Of a stretch of 64,000 bases of DNA, positions 1 to 11,900 are shown in pieces. A model generated the notes under the pieces. It saw only the letters and a program-made list of their open reading frames with translations, was not told the DNA's origin and did no database searches. The stretch comes from Seison nebaliae (taxonomy: Eukaryota > Rotifera > Pararotatoria > Seisonacea > Seisonidae), in assembly GCA_023231475.1 (NCBI GenBank), contig JALJEE010002436.1:186001-250000 (forward strand), in the 5' to 3' direction. The position numbers and the translations under genes are program-made. Numbering within the stretch: the stretch's first letter is position 1; the number at the start of each line of letters is the position of its first letter.

Positions 1-1002
1 GACTGAAGAGTTTGAAAAGATAAATAAAAAATTCGTATTGTTGAGGATATTTAAATTTGACGAAGTCCCAAGTGGCTTTTAAACGGAAAATCGATGTACT
101 ATCGAGGGCAGCAGCTATCGCTCTCATCGAATTATAATTCTTTAGTAAACGTAAGGAATATGCAATGGAAAGTGTATGTTTGATATTTTTCGCACGTTCC
201 TCCAACAGATTAGCACGTAAAATGATATTTTGAAAGAGCAAAGTTATATGGAGATCAAGTTGAACAAGTTGTACTATGTTCGGAGCGAAATCCTCATGAT
301 TTTTCGACGCCCATGCATAATTGTCCAATTCTGTTTGAGGCACTTTCAACAACATCTGCCGATCAAGCAAAGTCAACTCGATTGCAAACAGCATCGGATC
401 GATATGAGTAAATCGAACATTTCTCGCTAATTTCCTAAGATCTGATGTACAATGAACTTTGAAGTCGACAGCTTCAATCGGTTTTACTTCAGAATCTGAT
501 GATGAAATTGATGTAGCTTTACGATCGGCAACTTGTGGTACTTGTTTCCATTCGTCTTTCAACCATTTTATCCACATTCGAAATTCACGTTGACTTAAGT
601 ACTTCAATCGATAATACTCGGTACTACCACTTAATTGTAAACCGATTTCGAACTTTTCCTGATTGTGAATAAAGAACTTCCCCGCTCCTTGCGGCAATAT
701 TCTCCACATATGAATCGGAGCTTCTTCTTTCACCTTCTTCAAATCCGTTAAAGGTGCTTGTTTCGCAAATAACACATTCTGCTTCGATGTCAATCCGATA
801 TAGCAGTTATCTAACCAATTTCCTTGAGCATCAACTTTGAGCGCAGGAGTTTCTGCGAACAACGTTTCATCTGGCAAAAGTATTCCTTCAAATCCATATT
901 CAAACAATAAATATGCAATTTCCCGCATTCTAATATTGGGAAATTGGAAAAAAAATGAAATGGACTTTCACTTTTACACGTCGTTCCATCTATAATGTTC
1001 AT
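1..1002 (-). CDS. RasGEF (CDC25-type) domain protein, partial, continues off the left edge
   Basis: This is the N-terminal part of a guanine-nucleotide exchange factor for a Ras/Rap-type GTPase. On the minus strand one reading frame is open from about 930 to the window edge. Its last 200 residues look like a CDC25 catalytic domain: EERAKNIKHTLSIAYSLR, LKNYNSMRAIAAAL and STSIFRLKATWD match the usual 'N..A..AL....I.RL..TW' region. About 100 residues before it (around MWRILPQGAGKFFI ... FRMWIKWLKDEW) resemble a PH-type fold, by inference only. I place the start at ATG 1002, with a short first exon spliced near 979 to an acceptor before 930, which gives a continuous frame. That first exon is the weakest part. 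Most of the catalytic domain and the C-terminus lie outside the window. The subfamily (RapGEF, RasGRF or other) cannot be decided. Confidence 0.75.
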
Positions 1003-1734
1003 TTTTAATTTATAGTCAAATCAAAAACTATCTCGTTTCAATTCACCAAAAATAAATATTTCAATTTTTATACCATCTTCCTTCTTATTAATATAATTCT
1101 CATGTTCTCTAACCAAAACTACAACGGCAATTTAGATTTGTAATGGACGAATAGCTAATCTACTACTATCTGACCAAATTGTCAGATTAAGTCCAGTTTC
1201 AAATAGACTCATTTAAATACTAAATTAATATAAATAAATAGAAACGATTAATTCAATTTATATTACTAACCGATAAAGCAAAAATTCGTAATGTCTTTAA
1301 TTTATAAATTACTTTTATTAAACTTACTACCGAATAGTATAACATATATCGAGATTCTTTCTGTCCATTCATGATGAAAATGATTATAAGACTATCCTAA
1401 TTATCTTTAATCTATTTGTCTGATAGTATCTTTAAATTAAAAGAAGAAGAAGTATACAAATGTGTAAAGATGTTTTATTTCATTAAAAAATATAAAAACA
1501 AGTCTCTCATATTTTTCTTTGAATAATTATTCTTTAACTCTTACCACGTTATAAGTGATTTGTTTGCCCAAAACTTACATAACCAAAATTTACCCAATTC
1601 CGCACTAAAATGGGGACCTAAACTTTATATCATTGTTGAATGACCGAATTGTTTTCAATTTAACTCCAGAAATAGCTTTGAATAATAATGGAAATAAGAA
1701 AAACGGAAAAAAATAAAATGAGTAAGATATAATA
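1003..1734. other. non-coding AT-rich stretch
   Basis: AT-rich sequence between the RasGEF gene start and the small membrane protein gene. It should contain the RasGEF promoter and 5' leader. I see no coding frame, repeat or RNA gene. Confidence 0.6.
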
Positions 1735-1983
1735 TCATATACGTATACACATTCGATAGTAGGCATAACCCAGAAATAATACACCGAAAATTACACCATC
1801 AAACCATCGAGATTCATACCATTTTCTCACTGAACTCGTTATATAATTTACTTCGGTACTAAGAATCGAGGAATAGATTCCTGTGAGTCCAAAATTCTTT
1901 GGAAATCTACGGTTCCTGTTTCGAGAAGTAGTCAACCTTCGTTCAAATAAGTTTTTAAAGTTATTTAATATAGAACGAAACAT
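1735..1983 (-). CDS. small single-pass membrane protein, hypothetical
   Basis: I do not recognise this 82-residue protein. The ATG at 1983 directly follows a good 3' splice acceptor (TTTTCCAG), so the upstream open frame (to 2145) is better read as intron or leader than as coding. The N-terminal half is basic (FERRLTTSRNRNRRF), and the C-terminal end has one hydrophobic helix (DGVIFGVLFLGYAYYRM) followed by only a few residues. A basic N-terminus with one C-terminal helix is the pattern of small mitochondrial inner-membrane subunits or tail-anchored proteins, but no family motif supports either. It could be a chance ORF. Confidence 0.35.
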   Translation of the reverse strand: MFRSILNNFKNLFERRLTTSRNRNRRFPKNFGLTGIYSSILSTEVNYITSSVRKWYESRWFDGVIFGVLFLGYAYYRMCIRI

Positions 1984-2145
1984 CTGGAAAAGAATGAATA
2001 TTAACCCAAAATCGAAAAGAAATAAACTATTTTTCTTAAAATTCCAACTGTAACAGACATAAGTGAATAAACTCTCTTTTATATTCGAAAGAAACGAAAA
2101 CTTTCCAATTTTTAGTTTTCGATTGTGAATTAGTTCCTTCAACAA

Positions 2146-2649
2146 TGTTCTTTAAAAATGTTATACAAACATGATAATTTTGTGCTATTCAATAATAATA
2201 ATAACTGACTAATAATAAATTATTCTTTCTTTTAGCAATAGATTTTGCGAATTACCATGTGAAAATCATTGTTCCTCAAAGGATAGGTATTTTTTTGAAC
2301 TTTTCCTTCTTCCGATATCGTTTATTTAGGCCTATATACAGTTTTATTAAGACCCAAATAATTCTTAATTGATGTTATAGACAGCTGACGGATCTTAATT
2401 ATCTGATAGATTATATTTCAACTTAAGTCAACTGAAACTTCACTTAATTTTATTATAATATTAATTAATTTATATTTTTTATTCTTATAACCATTATTTT
2501 ATAATAATTCAATTTTAATTGAAAATGAAATATTTAAGAAATGTTAATAAGAATAAGAAATTTTGAACATTTATTTGTAAGGATGACAATAACTAACGTT
2601 AATAGGATATGAATGTCAAATCATGAGAGCAAGTTATTAATTTTACTTT
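2146..2649. other. non-coding AT-rich stretch
   Basis: About 500 bases of very AT-rich DNA between two minus-strand genes. Nothing recognisable beyond probable leader and promoter sequence. Confidence 0.5.
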
Positions 2650-3606
2650 TTAATAGAAAGATGAATTTTCCCAAATTATCCTCCATTGCTTCCGAAAAGA
2701 TGGCAGTGCTACACAGATGAAAAGGAAATTGAATATAAAATATGAGAAAGCTAAGAATACACCAATTTCATAGAAGGCCATGAAAGTTTTGGAGACATTG
2801 CCGATATAAAAAAACTTGATACTTTCCATCAAAATGATTTGGGTGGTTAGAATGAGCATCATAGTATTTTGAACGAACAGTAACTTAGTCAATTGTTTGT
2901 TACGCTCATTATTAGCTAAATGAATAATCGATTTGTCTGAAGAGATCGAATGTATTATAGAGATGGTAGATACGACATTTGGAATAATATATTGTAGAAC
3001 CAACTTAACTATGTGATATGGACAATGCTTAGCCACCAAAAGTGCCGAGGTAATTTTACAAATTTTTCCTTGGTAAAAGAATATATAGAGATATGTTATC
3101 ACGCTTCCCACGAAGATAATTAAGAAATTATAAAAACAATAATGATAAGCTTTTTCCTTCATCTTTGATAATCCGCCGATGAAGTTCCAATTCAACTTTC
3201 GATAAAAACCATTTTCTGGATGTATTTTACTGCGACATTTAAATCGCCACATTTGGAAGTTCATTGAACAATGTAAACCAACTGTATTTTGTAGTACGAC
3301 GGAGAAAATATAGGTTGTAGACAAACAAAATTTTCTCGAAGGAAAAATTGTCTTCCTGTAAAATAGATCGATCACACTGACTGATATGATAATGAGCGCG
3401 AGGAGACCATGAAAAATTGATCGAATCATAAGAAATATATAAATTTTCATTAGGGAATATGTTTGCAAATTACGATTGATGAGTATATTGTTGTATTTTA
3501 AGTTGTTCAACATTTTCTTGATAACAAAGAAAGCACAAATACTTCCCACACCACCCACAACCGATTCGATTATTAAGATACAAGCAGCGACGACAGTAAT
3601 ATTCAT
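2650..3606 (-). CDS. seven-helix receptor-like membrane protein
   Basis: A 318-residue intronless ORF with seven evident hydrophobic segments, at roughly residues 5-30, 52-80, 90-120, 150-180, 195-220, 240-265 and 275-305. Size and layout fit a serpentine receptor. The third helix ends in a Trp/Arg-rich turn (FQMWRFKCRSK) where class A GPCRs carry the DRY box. No classic DRY or NPxxY motif is visible, so assignment to the rhodopsin class is not supported by motifs. Divergent invertebrate chemoreceptors often look like this. The start is the ATG at 3606, in frame just before the first helix. It sits between two other genes for membrane proteins on the same strand, without evidence of co-regulation. 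Ligand unknown. Confidence 0.6.
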   Translation of the reverse strand: MNITVVAACILIIESVVGGVGSICAFFVIKKMLNNLKYNNILINRNLQTYSLMKIYIFLMIRSIFHGLLALIIISVSVIDLFYRKTIFPSRKFCLSTTYIFSVVLQNTVGLHCSMNFQMWRFKCRSKIHPENGFYRKLNWNFIGGLSKMKEKAYHYCFYNFLIIFVGSVITYLYIFFYQGKICKITSALLVAKHCPYHIVKLVLQYIIPNVVSTISIIHSISSDKSIIHLANNERNKQLTKLLFVQNTMMLILTTQIILMESIKFFYIGNVSKTFMAFYEIGVFLAFSYFIFNFLFICVALPSFRKQWRIIWENSSFY

Positions 3607-4117
3607 AGTTGAAAATAGAAATGTTTCGAGAAAACCTGAATATTTTCATATTAAAACTGTAATTTATGATTGAAAATTTAATTATGCAGAAAATTGAAGA
3701 ATCCAACTAATACACTTGCAATTTTAAATCTTTGATTCTTCTCAAATTAATGGAAAAAATTCTTTGAAAAATTGGAGAAATTGAATGTGTAAATGTTAAG
3801 TGGTATCTGTTTTCAATTTGCTAAAGGATTTAATTTCCCACTAATTATTTGATGGGAAGATAAAGTTAAATATTATTCGAATGAAAAATCTTTATTGATT
3901 AACAATAGCAATTTCGGGAAACGGTAGAAAAATTTATATGAAGAGAAAGAAAATATATAGCAGAATATCATTTTACTTTGTTATTAAAATATGTATCATA
4001 AATTCTTTTCATTATGATTCTTAATATCGAATTGATTAGAGTTGATGAAATTGAAATATTTCTAAGAAGTTTTTGGAATTTTAAAAAATTTCTCTAATTC
4101 TCTTTCAACATTTCTCT
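3607..4117. other. non-coding stretch
   Basis: About 510 AT-rich bases between the receptor-like gene and the secreted-type I membrane gene. It should hold the receptor promoter. No other feature seen. Confidence 0.5.
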
Positions 4118-5014
4118 TCATTTTAATATTGCAACTTTGTCATCACCGTTGACTACCGAAGCATAATCTGGTACTTTTGTTTCACCGTCTTCAATATCTG
4201 TATGAAATTAATAAATAATATTTAAATTTGAGAAAGAAAATAACCGTTCTCTTTTTGAGCTGCCTCTCCATACCATTGTTGTACAGTTTTGACGTATAAG
4301 TTCCAGAAATAAATTCTGAAAAAATTCATAAGAGATTAAAAATGATGATAAGTGCAAATAGAAATTGAACCCGTACAGATAATTGCACATGAATAGACAT
4401 GAGAGAATTGTTAGAATGAAGAATATGATGGAACATATCACCAAAATTCCAACAATGACACAAAGTGCTAAAAGAAAATTATTATTTATCATCAAAAATC
4501 AATGGACAACCTCTATCAGGTGAGAATGATTTGTAATATGTTAATTGGAGTCGTTGAGATGATCCAACTTGTCCACTCTCGATACATTCGCCTTCGATAG
4601 ATACAACTGGCATTGCGAAACGAACAAAGCTACAATATCTAGCTCGACGACTTATATCGATACCACATGAGGAACCGTTACATGATTCCGAAAATTCATT
4701 CATCTCATCACTATCTTCAATTTCATGTTGTTTGTAACATGAAGGAAGAGTGTTGTCGTGACTGAACCAAGCATAATTACAACATCCACTTATTACTTTT
4801 CTGACATTTGCAACATGATTTGTTGGACAATTCGCCTGAACCACTTGATGGAAAGTTCGGGGGAAAATGACTATAAAAATTTGAAATTTTCAAATTTATT
4901 TTAATTACCAATAATTATGAATGGAATTTTAAAAAGTAAAAATTAACCGGAATTGAAACAATTTCCTCCAGAAACTATCGATAATATAACACCGACTAAT
5001 ATGAGAAGTTTCAT
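4118..5014 (-). CDS. type I membrane protein with Cys-rich ectodomain, five exons
   Basis: I reconstructed this gene from splice sites: 5014-4948, then an exon from about 4872 to the donor near 4513 (next intron only 44 nt), then three short exons to the TGA at 4118. All joins keep frame. The product starts with a signal peptide (MKLLILVGVILSIVSGGNC). A luminal domain of about 130 residues follows, with eight or more cysteines including an adjacent CC (SGCCNYAWF). Then comes one membrane helix (ALCVIVGILVICSIIFFILTIL...) and a short acidic tail containing PDYASV. This layout (signal, Cys-rich domain with CC, one helix, short tail with a tyrosine motif) recalls Shisa/CYYR-type adaptors, but the tail lacks a proline-rich stretch and I cannot confirm the family. 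Likely at the cell surface or in the secretory pathway. Confidence 0.65.
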
Positions 5015-5317
5015 TTTTAGTTAATGAAAAGAATTAATAATGAAAATAAAATATTCATCCATCAATTCAATAATATTGACACTCGTTCACTTAACGACGT
5101 CATAATGAAATCATTGAAGCGAAACGTATGACGTATAAAGCGACAATCGTTTCACAATTTCATGATATTCGATCGTCATCCAATTTTACATACGAATTTC
5201 AAGAAAAACAAATCTCAAAATGAATTTGCTAATTTAATAAAATTTTATTTTAATTTTAAAAATTATTTAATTTATTTATTGATTATCAATGATATTTGAA
5301 ACAAGAAATATTATCTA
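5015..5317. other. short intergenic stretch
   Basis: About 300 bases between the Cys-rich membrane protein start and the peptidase stop. It should contain the promoter of the former. Nothing else seen. Confidence 0.5.
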
Positions 5318-8300
5318 TTACCATTTCTTCAATTCAGGGTCATCAATATCATTGATGATTTTCTCCGGAATAATACCATGAACTGCGAAATCGTTCTTCA
5401 TCTTCTCCATTTCTCGAGCGTTACATAAAAATATTCTTTTTGTTTCCATTTTTCGAGATTGAAGTTTTAGAAGAAGTTGATGAACTGCGTTCGACGATTT
5501 CACATCGACATTCGACGGAATGAATAACGGTAGAATATAATCGATAATTGTGTCAATTACTTCTTCTTTCGTCACTTGATCGACCGCCCGAATTAATGTT
5601 CGATTATAATTGTGTGGAATCTTTTTGAGAATTCCCATTTCCATTTTGTCGACCACTTTCGCCACCGATTCTTCTTCATGTATCAATTCGTATTGAACTG
5701 AACCTTTCGCACTTTGAAGTAAATCTTCACTGAAGCCTAAAAAGAATACAATTTAATAATTTGAATTAAAATCATTTATAAACCAATTTCCGTTTCATTA
5801 TCGATTTCTGATGAAGTATCAGAACCGAAATCAGATGGATTTTCATCCGACGGAATATCTTCTAATCGTTCTCCAACTTTCTCTAATAATTTATTCAATT
5901 CACCAACACCAAATAATTTTTCGGCTTGTGGAGTATTAACTAAACATTTCAACTGGAAAATAAATTTAATGAAAACGAAAAATTGATGGTGATGAAAAAA
6001 AAACCGTTGACAAAACACATTCCAAATAAGCGTTCACTAATTTCGCACTTTGATAAATTCGTAGAGAGACGAGTGATGTTTCAGGATTATGATGTAAACT
6101 GACATGATAGGCTAAACCTTTTCCACGAACACTTCGCCAATATGGACCCTAAAAAGAAAATAAAAATTAAGAAAAAAAATTATATTTAATAATTAAATAA
6201 ATTATTTAACTTCTAATTGAGATAAATATGACATAGTAGTGAGTAGTTTGGGAAGATTTGGATGTTGGAACAAATCGATATCTGTAGCGAAAGCGATAAA
6301 CATATATGACGAATTTGTACTATTCATCGATACTCCGATGGTATTGAATGATGGATGATGGTTATGGAGACGATCATTCGGAAACAAATTAAGTTGAGTT
6401 GGAAGATTCTGAACTTCTTCCTTACACTTCGTCATACGTAGCCATTGCTTCGCATAATTGACGTTATTAAAGAATGATGATTTATCTGATGGTTTATCAA
6501 ATTTCTCTTTCCATTCTCTCAACATTTCATTAAATTTCGAATGATTCTTCAACTTCTCATAATTGGACGGATTACAACTACATTCCATATGGAAGAGATT
6601 TGAATTGAGTAATTTCAATTTCAATTCTTCCAATTTCACCGGAATATCTTCGAACGCCAATTTATCGGTGAGAAGATGATTGAAAAATTCGTCTTGTCTC
6701 ATCGGACAATTGATCCAATTTAACGTGTAGGGAGAATAAATGTAATTTTTCACAGTTGTCGCAATGAAAGAACGTACAGCTTGATTTCGATATTCGTTGA
6801 TGGAAGCTCTCGTTTGTTGAATGAGAGTTTTGATTCGTTCACCAGTAAAATGAGTATACATAAGAATTGAGAAAAATAATTTGAGTAGAATTGGAAATCT
6901 TTCATCACCTTTCACCCAGAAATGGAGAACGGAAGGAAAGATATGTGAAGAGAATAAAGAAATCGATTGATTACTTCCATTCAAACCGATCGAACATCCA
7001 TGATCCAAAATAATTTTTCGAATAATTTTCGATAATTGAACATCACTAATAATATGATTATTCGATCTCATTTCACTCGATGGTAACAATTCCATCAATT
7101 CATTATATGTCGTCTTATTCGGCATCTTTAACGACGATTCAAAAAGACATCGAATAAATAATGGTAAAATCATCATCTCATCAGCTGATAATTTCGCTTC
7201 TTTCCAATTCACTATCAAACTAAACGTTCCAAATGATGTGTTCAATAAATTGACAGCATCAAACATTGGCAACGAATCTTCTTTCGGCAACTGTCGACAT
7301 TTTATATAATTGTCAATTAATCCTGCATCAGTTCTCGTCATTATCGGCATTGTATATTTCTCCTAAATATTAATTAAATTTAAAATTATTTTTTATATTT
7401 TTTCCTTTCAAAATATAAATTCAATTAACATCATTCGTTTTTAATGCGTCTTCTAATTTGTCTCCGCAAAGACCAAGACCGGCCGATCCCAAATCATTTT
7501 TTCTACTCACAATTCTCTGTTTCTCCAATTCATTCATTTCATTTTTGAAATTCTTCGATGGTTTCCCAATGATCTATAAGAGAATAATCAGAAAATACAA
7601 GAAAATAAGAATAAACAGTTGCAAATATGGCAGAGGAAGAGAAATATGTTTTCATTTTCTCTACCCAAAATTCTCCATTCTCTTCGATCAATCCTCTAGT
7701 GATCTCTAACGAATTCAATAATTGTTCGAACTAAAATATTATGAATGAGAGAAAAGAAAGTGAAAAATAATTAACATTAAATTTATTCTCTTTATTATGA
7801 ATCGTCATCTCTTCACCATACAAGAAGTCTTTGATGCAAACAGCAGTATAAGAATTCTCTGGCATTGCTTCCATCTTTTCCATTAAAATGAAAATTATTC
7901 TGAAAATAAAGAAAAGAAATTAAACTTCTTCTCGTTCTCCTGATATGCTCATTTTCAATATATTTCTCATATGATTAATATCGAATTCGATGGTCTGATG
8001 AACACAAATATCCTCAATTATTTTTAGAATTCTATCGAAAAATTTTTGATGAAATTTTTGAAAAAAATAAATTATTTAAAAACTTCTCTCGAAAATCATC
8101 TAATTCATTGAAATTGATATTGGAAATTTTCACTTCAAATATCGATTTGGAATAAGGACATTCTTCCACATCCATCGTATCACAAATTGGATTTTCATTT
8201 TCAATGAATGCTTGATAAATTGGCGATGTTGTCGATTCGAATAAATATTTCAGGAGGAACATCTGAATTTCATTTTCTCTCAAATTCTTTCATAATTCTC

Positions 8301-9339
8301 ATTAACATTTAAATTCAATTGATAATAATAACTGATGAATCATCTCCAGTGTAGACGAAATAAAGATATCCTTTATCTTCATTCTCTGATGAATAGAGAA
8401 CTGTCTGTTTTGTCGATTCTTTCATCATCATAATACTCGATTGCCATGGTTTGACGAATGGTAGATTTAAAATGGTTTCCTTTAAATAATTCATTAAATA
8501 AATGTAAAATTAAACAGAATTAACATCTTTCAAATAATCCAATAAATATTTATCGATTTCATTCATTATCAATTTATCATCAAATTGACCAATGACGATT
8601 AATCCAAAATTTTTCAATGAATAAAAATTTTGATGATATTGTCTCACCTAAATTATTTTAATGAAATTATATTAAATTATTTTATCGAATAAAAAACGGA
8701 ACTTTCTCATTCGATGTCGATATTCTCAAATTTTCACATTTTCCACCAGTTTCCGATCGATATCCACAATCGACATCTGGAAAGACGTCTTCACGCCATG
8801 CATCATTACATCGTGATTCTGCTTCCAATTCATGACTTTGCATTTCGCAATAAACAGTTCCTGCATCTTCACCATCGTGATTGATGTGATGCACTTCAGT
8901 CAAATAAGCGGCGTCAGTTAATGTGGGTCGTAAAATGTGATCGAGATAAACTGGAAGAATTTTTAGAAATCCTTCCAATCCAGCAGTTGTCACCGTATAA
9001 GCAGTATGATCGACGGCCGTCCATGCATTCGTTCCGACAGATAAACATTTCGATGCTGCCACATCCAAAAATCCTTTTTCTGGATAATTTTTACTTCCCA
9101 TAAAAATTAAATGTTCGAGTGTGTGTGGCAAACCATCATGGTCATGTGCTTCCGTTCCTATTCAATACAAATTGAGGATTGAGAAGAATTGAAATATAGA
9201 AATTACCTAAAACAAAAATTCCATGAACCATCGGTGTTTCAGCACGACAACCATAAAAAGCTGTACCGACACTATGTCGATATTTGTTGACGCGATATAA
9301 AGCGTCCGGGGCAGACGTAACTAAAGACTTCCAACTCAT
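5318..9339 (-). CDS. M16-family zinc metallopeptidase, C05D11.1-like, multi-exon
   Basis: A large metalloendopeptidase of the insulysin/pitrilysin superfamily. The zinc site is intact: inverted motif HTLEH (HxxEH) near 9120, and a downstream acidic helix GTVYCEMQSHELEAE about 75 residues on, matching the E of HxxEH-x(74-76)-E. The first exon (MSWKSLVTSAPDAL..., ATG 9339) ends at VHGIFVLG and splices to TEAHDHDGLPHTLEH. Further exons cover the remaining M16 domains: one of about 380 codons at 7350-6202, then shorter ones to the stop at 5318. Total length should be roughly 1,000-1,100 residues, normal for the full-length two-half enzymes. The sequence around the site (LPHTLEHLIFMGSKNYPEKG) is closest to the uncharacterised C05D11.1-like branch rather than IDE or nardilysin. 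No mitochondrial presequence is obvious, so a cytosolic location is inferred. Several exon borders between 7.4 and 8.7 kb were not resolved. Confidence 0.85.
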
Positions 9340-11099
9340 TTACTTCTACAAATAGATGTGAAATGATGTTCTGAATAATTGGAGCTAAATATTCACATCC
9401 AAACGATAACATAAATGAAACGATTAAAGTAATAAAAAGATTATTAGAGTTTCAATCACTACACGTTTCCAATTTGGTATATTTGAATTTTTTTTTCATT
9501 TATTAAAATCTTTGTTCAATTTTGTTTTAGTGTCAATTTTAGTGTTCTTTTAAATAAAAAATTTAAGTTCCTAAATTTAAATTTTGAAAGTTCAAATAAT
9601 TGATAAAATTTATACAGTAAATAATGTTCTCTCAAAGACTGATTTAAGAGGTCATTTTAACCATACTACAATATAGCTTAAATTTAGTTAAAAAATAAAA
9701 TATCACAATATTCATCTTCAATTAAGAAATTAAGGATAAATATATGAGTTGTCTAATTTTAAGTTTTTATTTTAGACTTTCACAATAATGATTCAATATT
9801 TATTTTGTATAATCTAATCAAAAGATCAATTATATATAGTGAACTTCAACTGTAATATGAGGTTCTCACTGTAAGGAATTCATTAAGCTATAGAAATATC
9901 TGGTAAATGAATGAAAAGATTAAATGAGTTACGTTGTAGCTGGCAGTTAAGAACCTGTTTGTTCTCACAAACATAGAGATCGACATAGAGAGAACGCAAA
10001 TTCTTCAGATCACCTGAAATATTACTAAAATGAACTACAATATTAATCATTACATGACAACTTGTCAAATTAATACTCCAGATAATTTGGAAATTTTGAG
10101 CAAAGAAAAGTTTTCATTATTCCGGTAATCATCGATAATATTTCTGTTAGATTGCCTTTATTTCTTCATTGGTTATGCACGCTATCCAAACTTTTGGAAA
10201 TGGGACAGATAAAGAAAAAACTGTTAAACGGTTCTTTTAAGCGTAAAAAGAATAAAATAATATTTGAATGAATTGAAATTAGAATAAAATCATTTCGTAA
10301 TAAATCCTATCTAAATTTATAGAATAAAATTTGTTATTAAAGAAAGTAAGTTAGAGGATCGGGGAGGATGTACAATTGAAAGTTTAATTATAGTTTCGTA
10401 AAGAATGTGTTGGTGAATAGATAATCCATCAAAACTGAAGTTGTGAAGAAATTCAATTAAATAAAGTGAAACATAAGGAATTGATTGGTAGATTCATAAG
10501 GTCCCTTTCATAATTATAGGAGGGAAAGTTGAGTGATCGTTTGTCAATTATTTGTGTTTCACTCCTCCACTTGGACGAATTCAGTTGAGTCGAATATTTC
10601 GATTGACTAATTGACGTACAATCTAACATTTTATGAATTACGTAATTGGAAAAGAAGAGTGTTGAAGAAGGATCGAAGAGAATAATTCATGAAGAAATTA
10701 AAAAATGACAAATAGAAATAATAATTAACAAATCTTCTCTTCTTCGAATGACAAGATCGAGTCAAAGTTCATAAATATTATTAGTGTGAATGATATTAGA
10801 AGATTCATTTATACTCTATTGGGAGCAATGAGAGTGGATGATTCAGGATATTTAAATGTTCATCAGACACTTAATATGTCTTGGGATAGTTTGTACCTAT
10901 CACGGCAATCGCCTATAATGGGTGGATAGTGTGGCAAAATAATTATAAGGTTCACTGCAAATCATCTGAACTTCGAATATTTCCACTTAAATAATGATAA
11001 TGAAGAATGAATTTACTCTCATCATCAATTCTTCTTTTCCCTTCTTTCTTTTTAACCAAATTAATATTTTAATTTCATTTGCATACTTTCTTCTTCCTT

Positions 11100-11137
<38 letters not shown>

Positions 11138-11900
11138 CAGAGAGATCACATCGATTAGAGATGAATTTATGAATTCATAAAAATTACATAGAATTATTAA
11201 ATGTTCATGTTTACGTCGATCGATAGAATTACTTTCAACATTTTCTCTAACAACCAAATAATTTGTTAGTGAAATAATAAATGAAAGTTAATTATTAGTG
11301 GGGCGGATTGATGGAATTTGATGTTTAATTGAATTAAAGTCGTTCATTATAAAATGAGTTCATATTGAGAATAAGAACAAGCGGTAAGTGAATTATTCGT
11401 TAAGCAGATACACGAAAGAGCAGTTCGTTAAATTGCAACTTATTGTTTTCCAGTCGAATATGAAATGAATCGATTTCCATTGAACGAATTAAACATTAAT
11501 GGTAATAATGAAAATGAGGATTAAATGAGTTAATGCTTATCCATCATTAACATTCATTTTACCTTTTCAATGAATTAGTGAGAGAAGGAAATTGTGTATC
11601 ATTATCATTTGTAATTACGAAAGTAATTAACTTCTTTCTCAATTCATTTCATTTTCTAATGTATCTCGAAGAAATTTTATTGTTTTGAAGAGTTTGACTC
11701 GTTTCAACTATTCATAAGTCAGATCGAGAGAGAACAATACTTAATTCAATTTAGATTGATTAGAATCTATTGTGTTCATCATCATCATTATTCATCTCTC
11801 TCACAGTTCGATCGAGTTCCGTAATAATAAACATACCTTCTCTCAACTTATAATTCTAATTCATTGATAGATATCTTCTCATTTCTTCTTTCATTTATTT
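9340..11900. other. 2.5-kb intergenic region upstream of engrailed
   Basis: AT-rich DNA without a credible coding frame. It lies between two genes that start away from each other, so it should contain the M16 peptidase promoter at its left end and the engrailed promoter and enhancers at its right end. Apart from an ATC microsatellite I see no repeat. Confidence 0.6.
11099..11136. repeat. (ATC)n microsatellite
   Basis: About twelve perfect tandem copies of a trinucleotide (TCA/ATC) in the engrailed upstream region. On the minus strand it reads as a run of ATG codons, which creates a false ORF. Confidence 0.95.

Noticed and set aside
1984-2145. N-terminal extension of the small membrane protein frame
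   Set aside because: A strong acceptor (TTTTCCAG) sits directly before ATG 1983, and the upstream frame starts with a non-ATG codon.
7458-7709. 83-codon plus-strand ORF
   Set aside because: Antisense to exons and introns of the M16 peptidase gene; no conserved sequence.
9883-10068. 61-codon minus-strand ORF in the engrailed upstream region
   Set aside because: No family, signal or conserved composition; length expected by chance.
11075-11257. ORF with a run of methionines
   Set aside because: It is the translated ATC microsatellite, not a gene.
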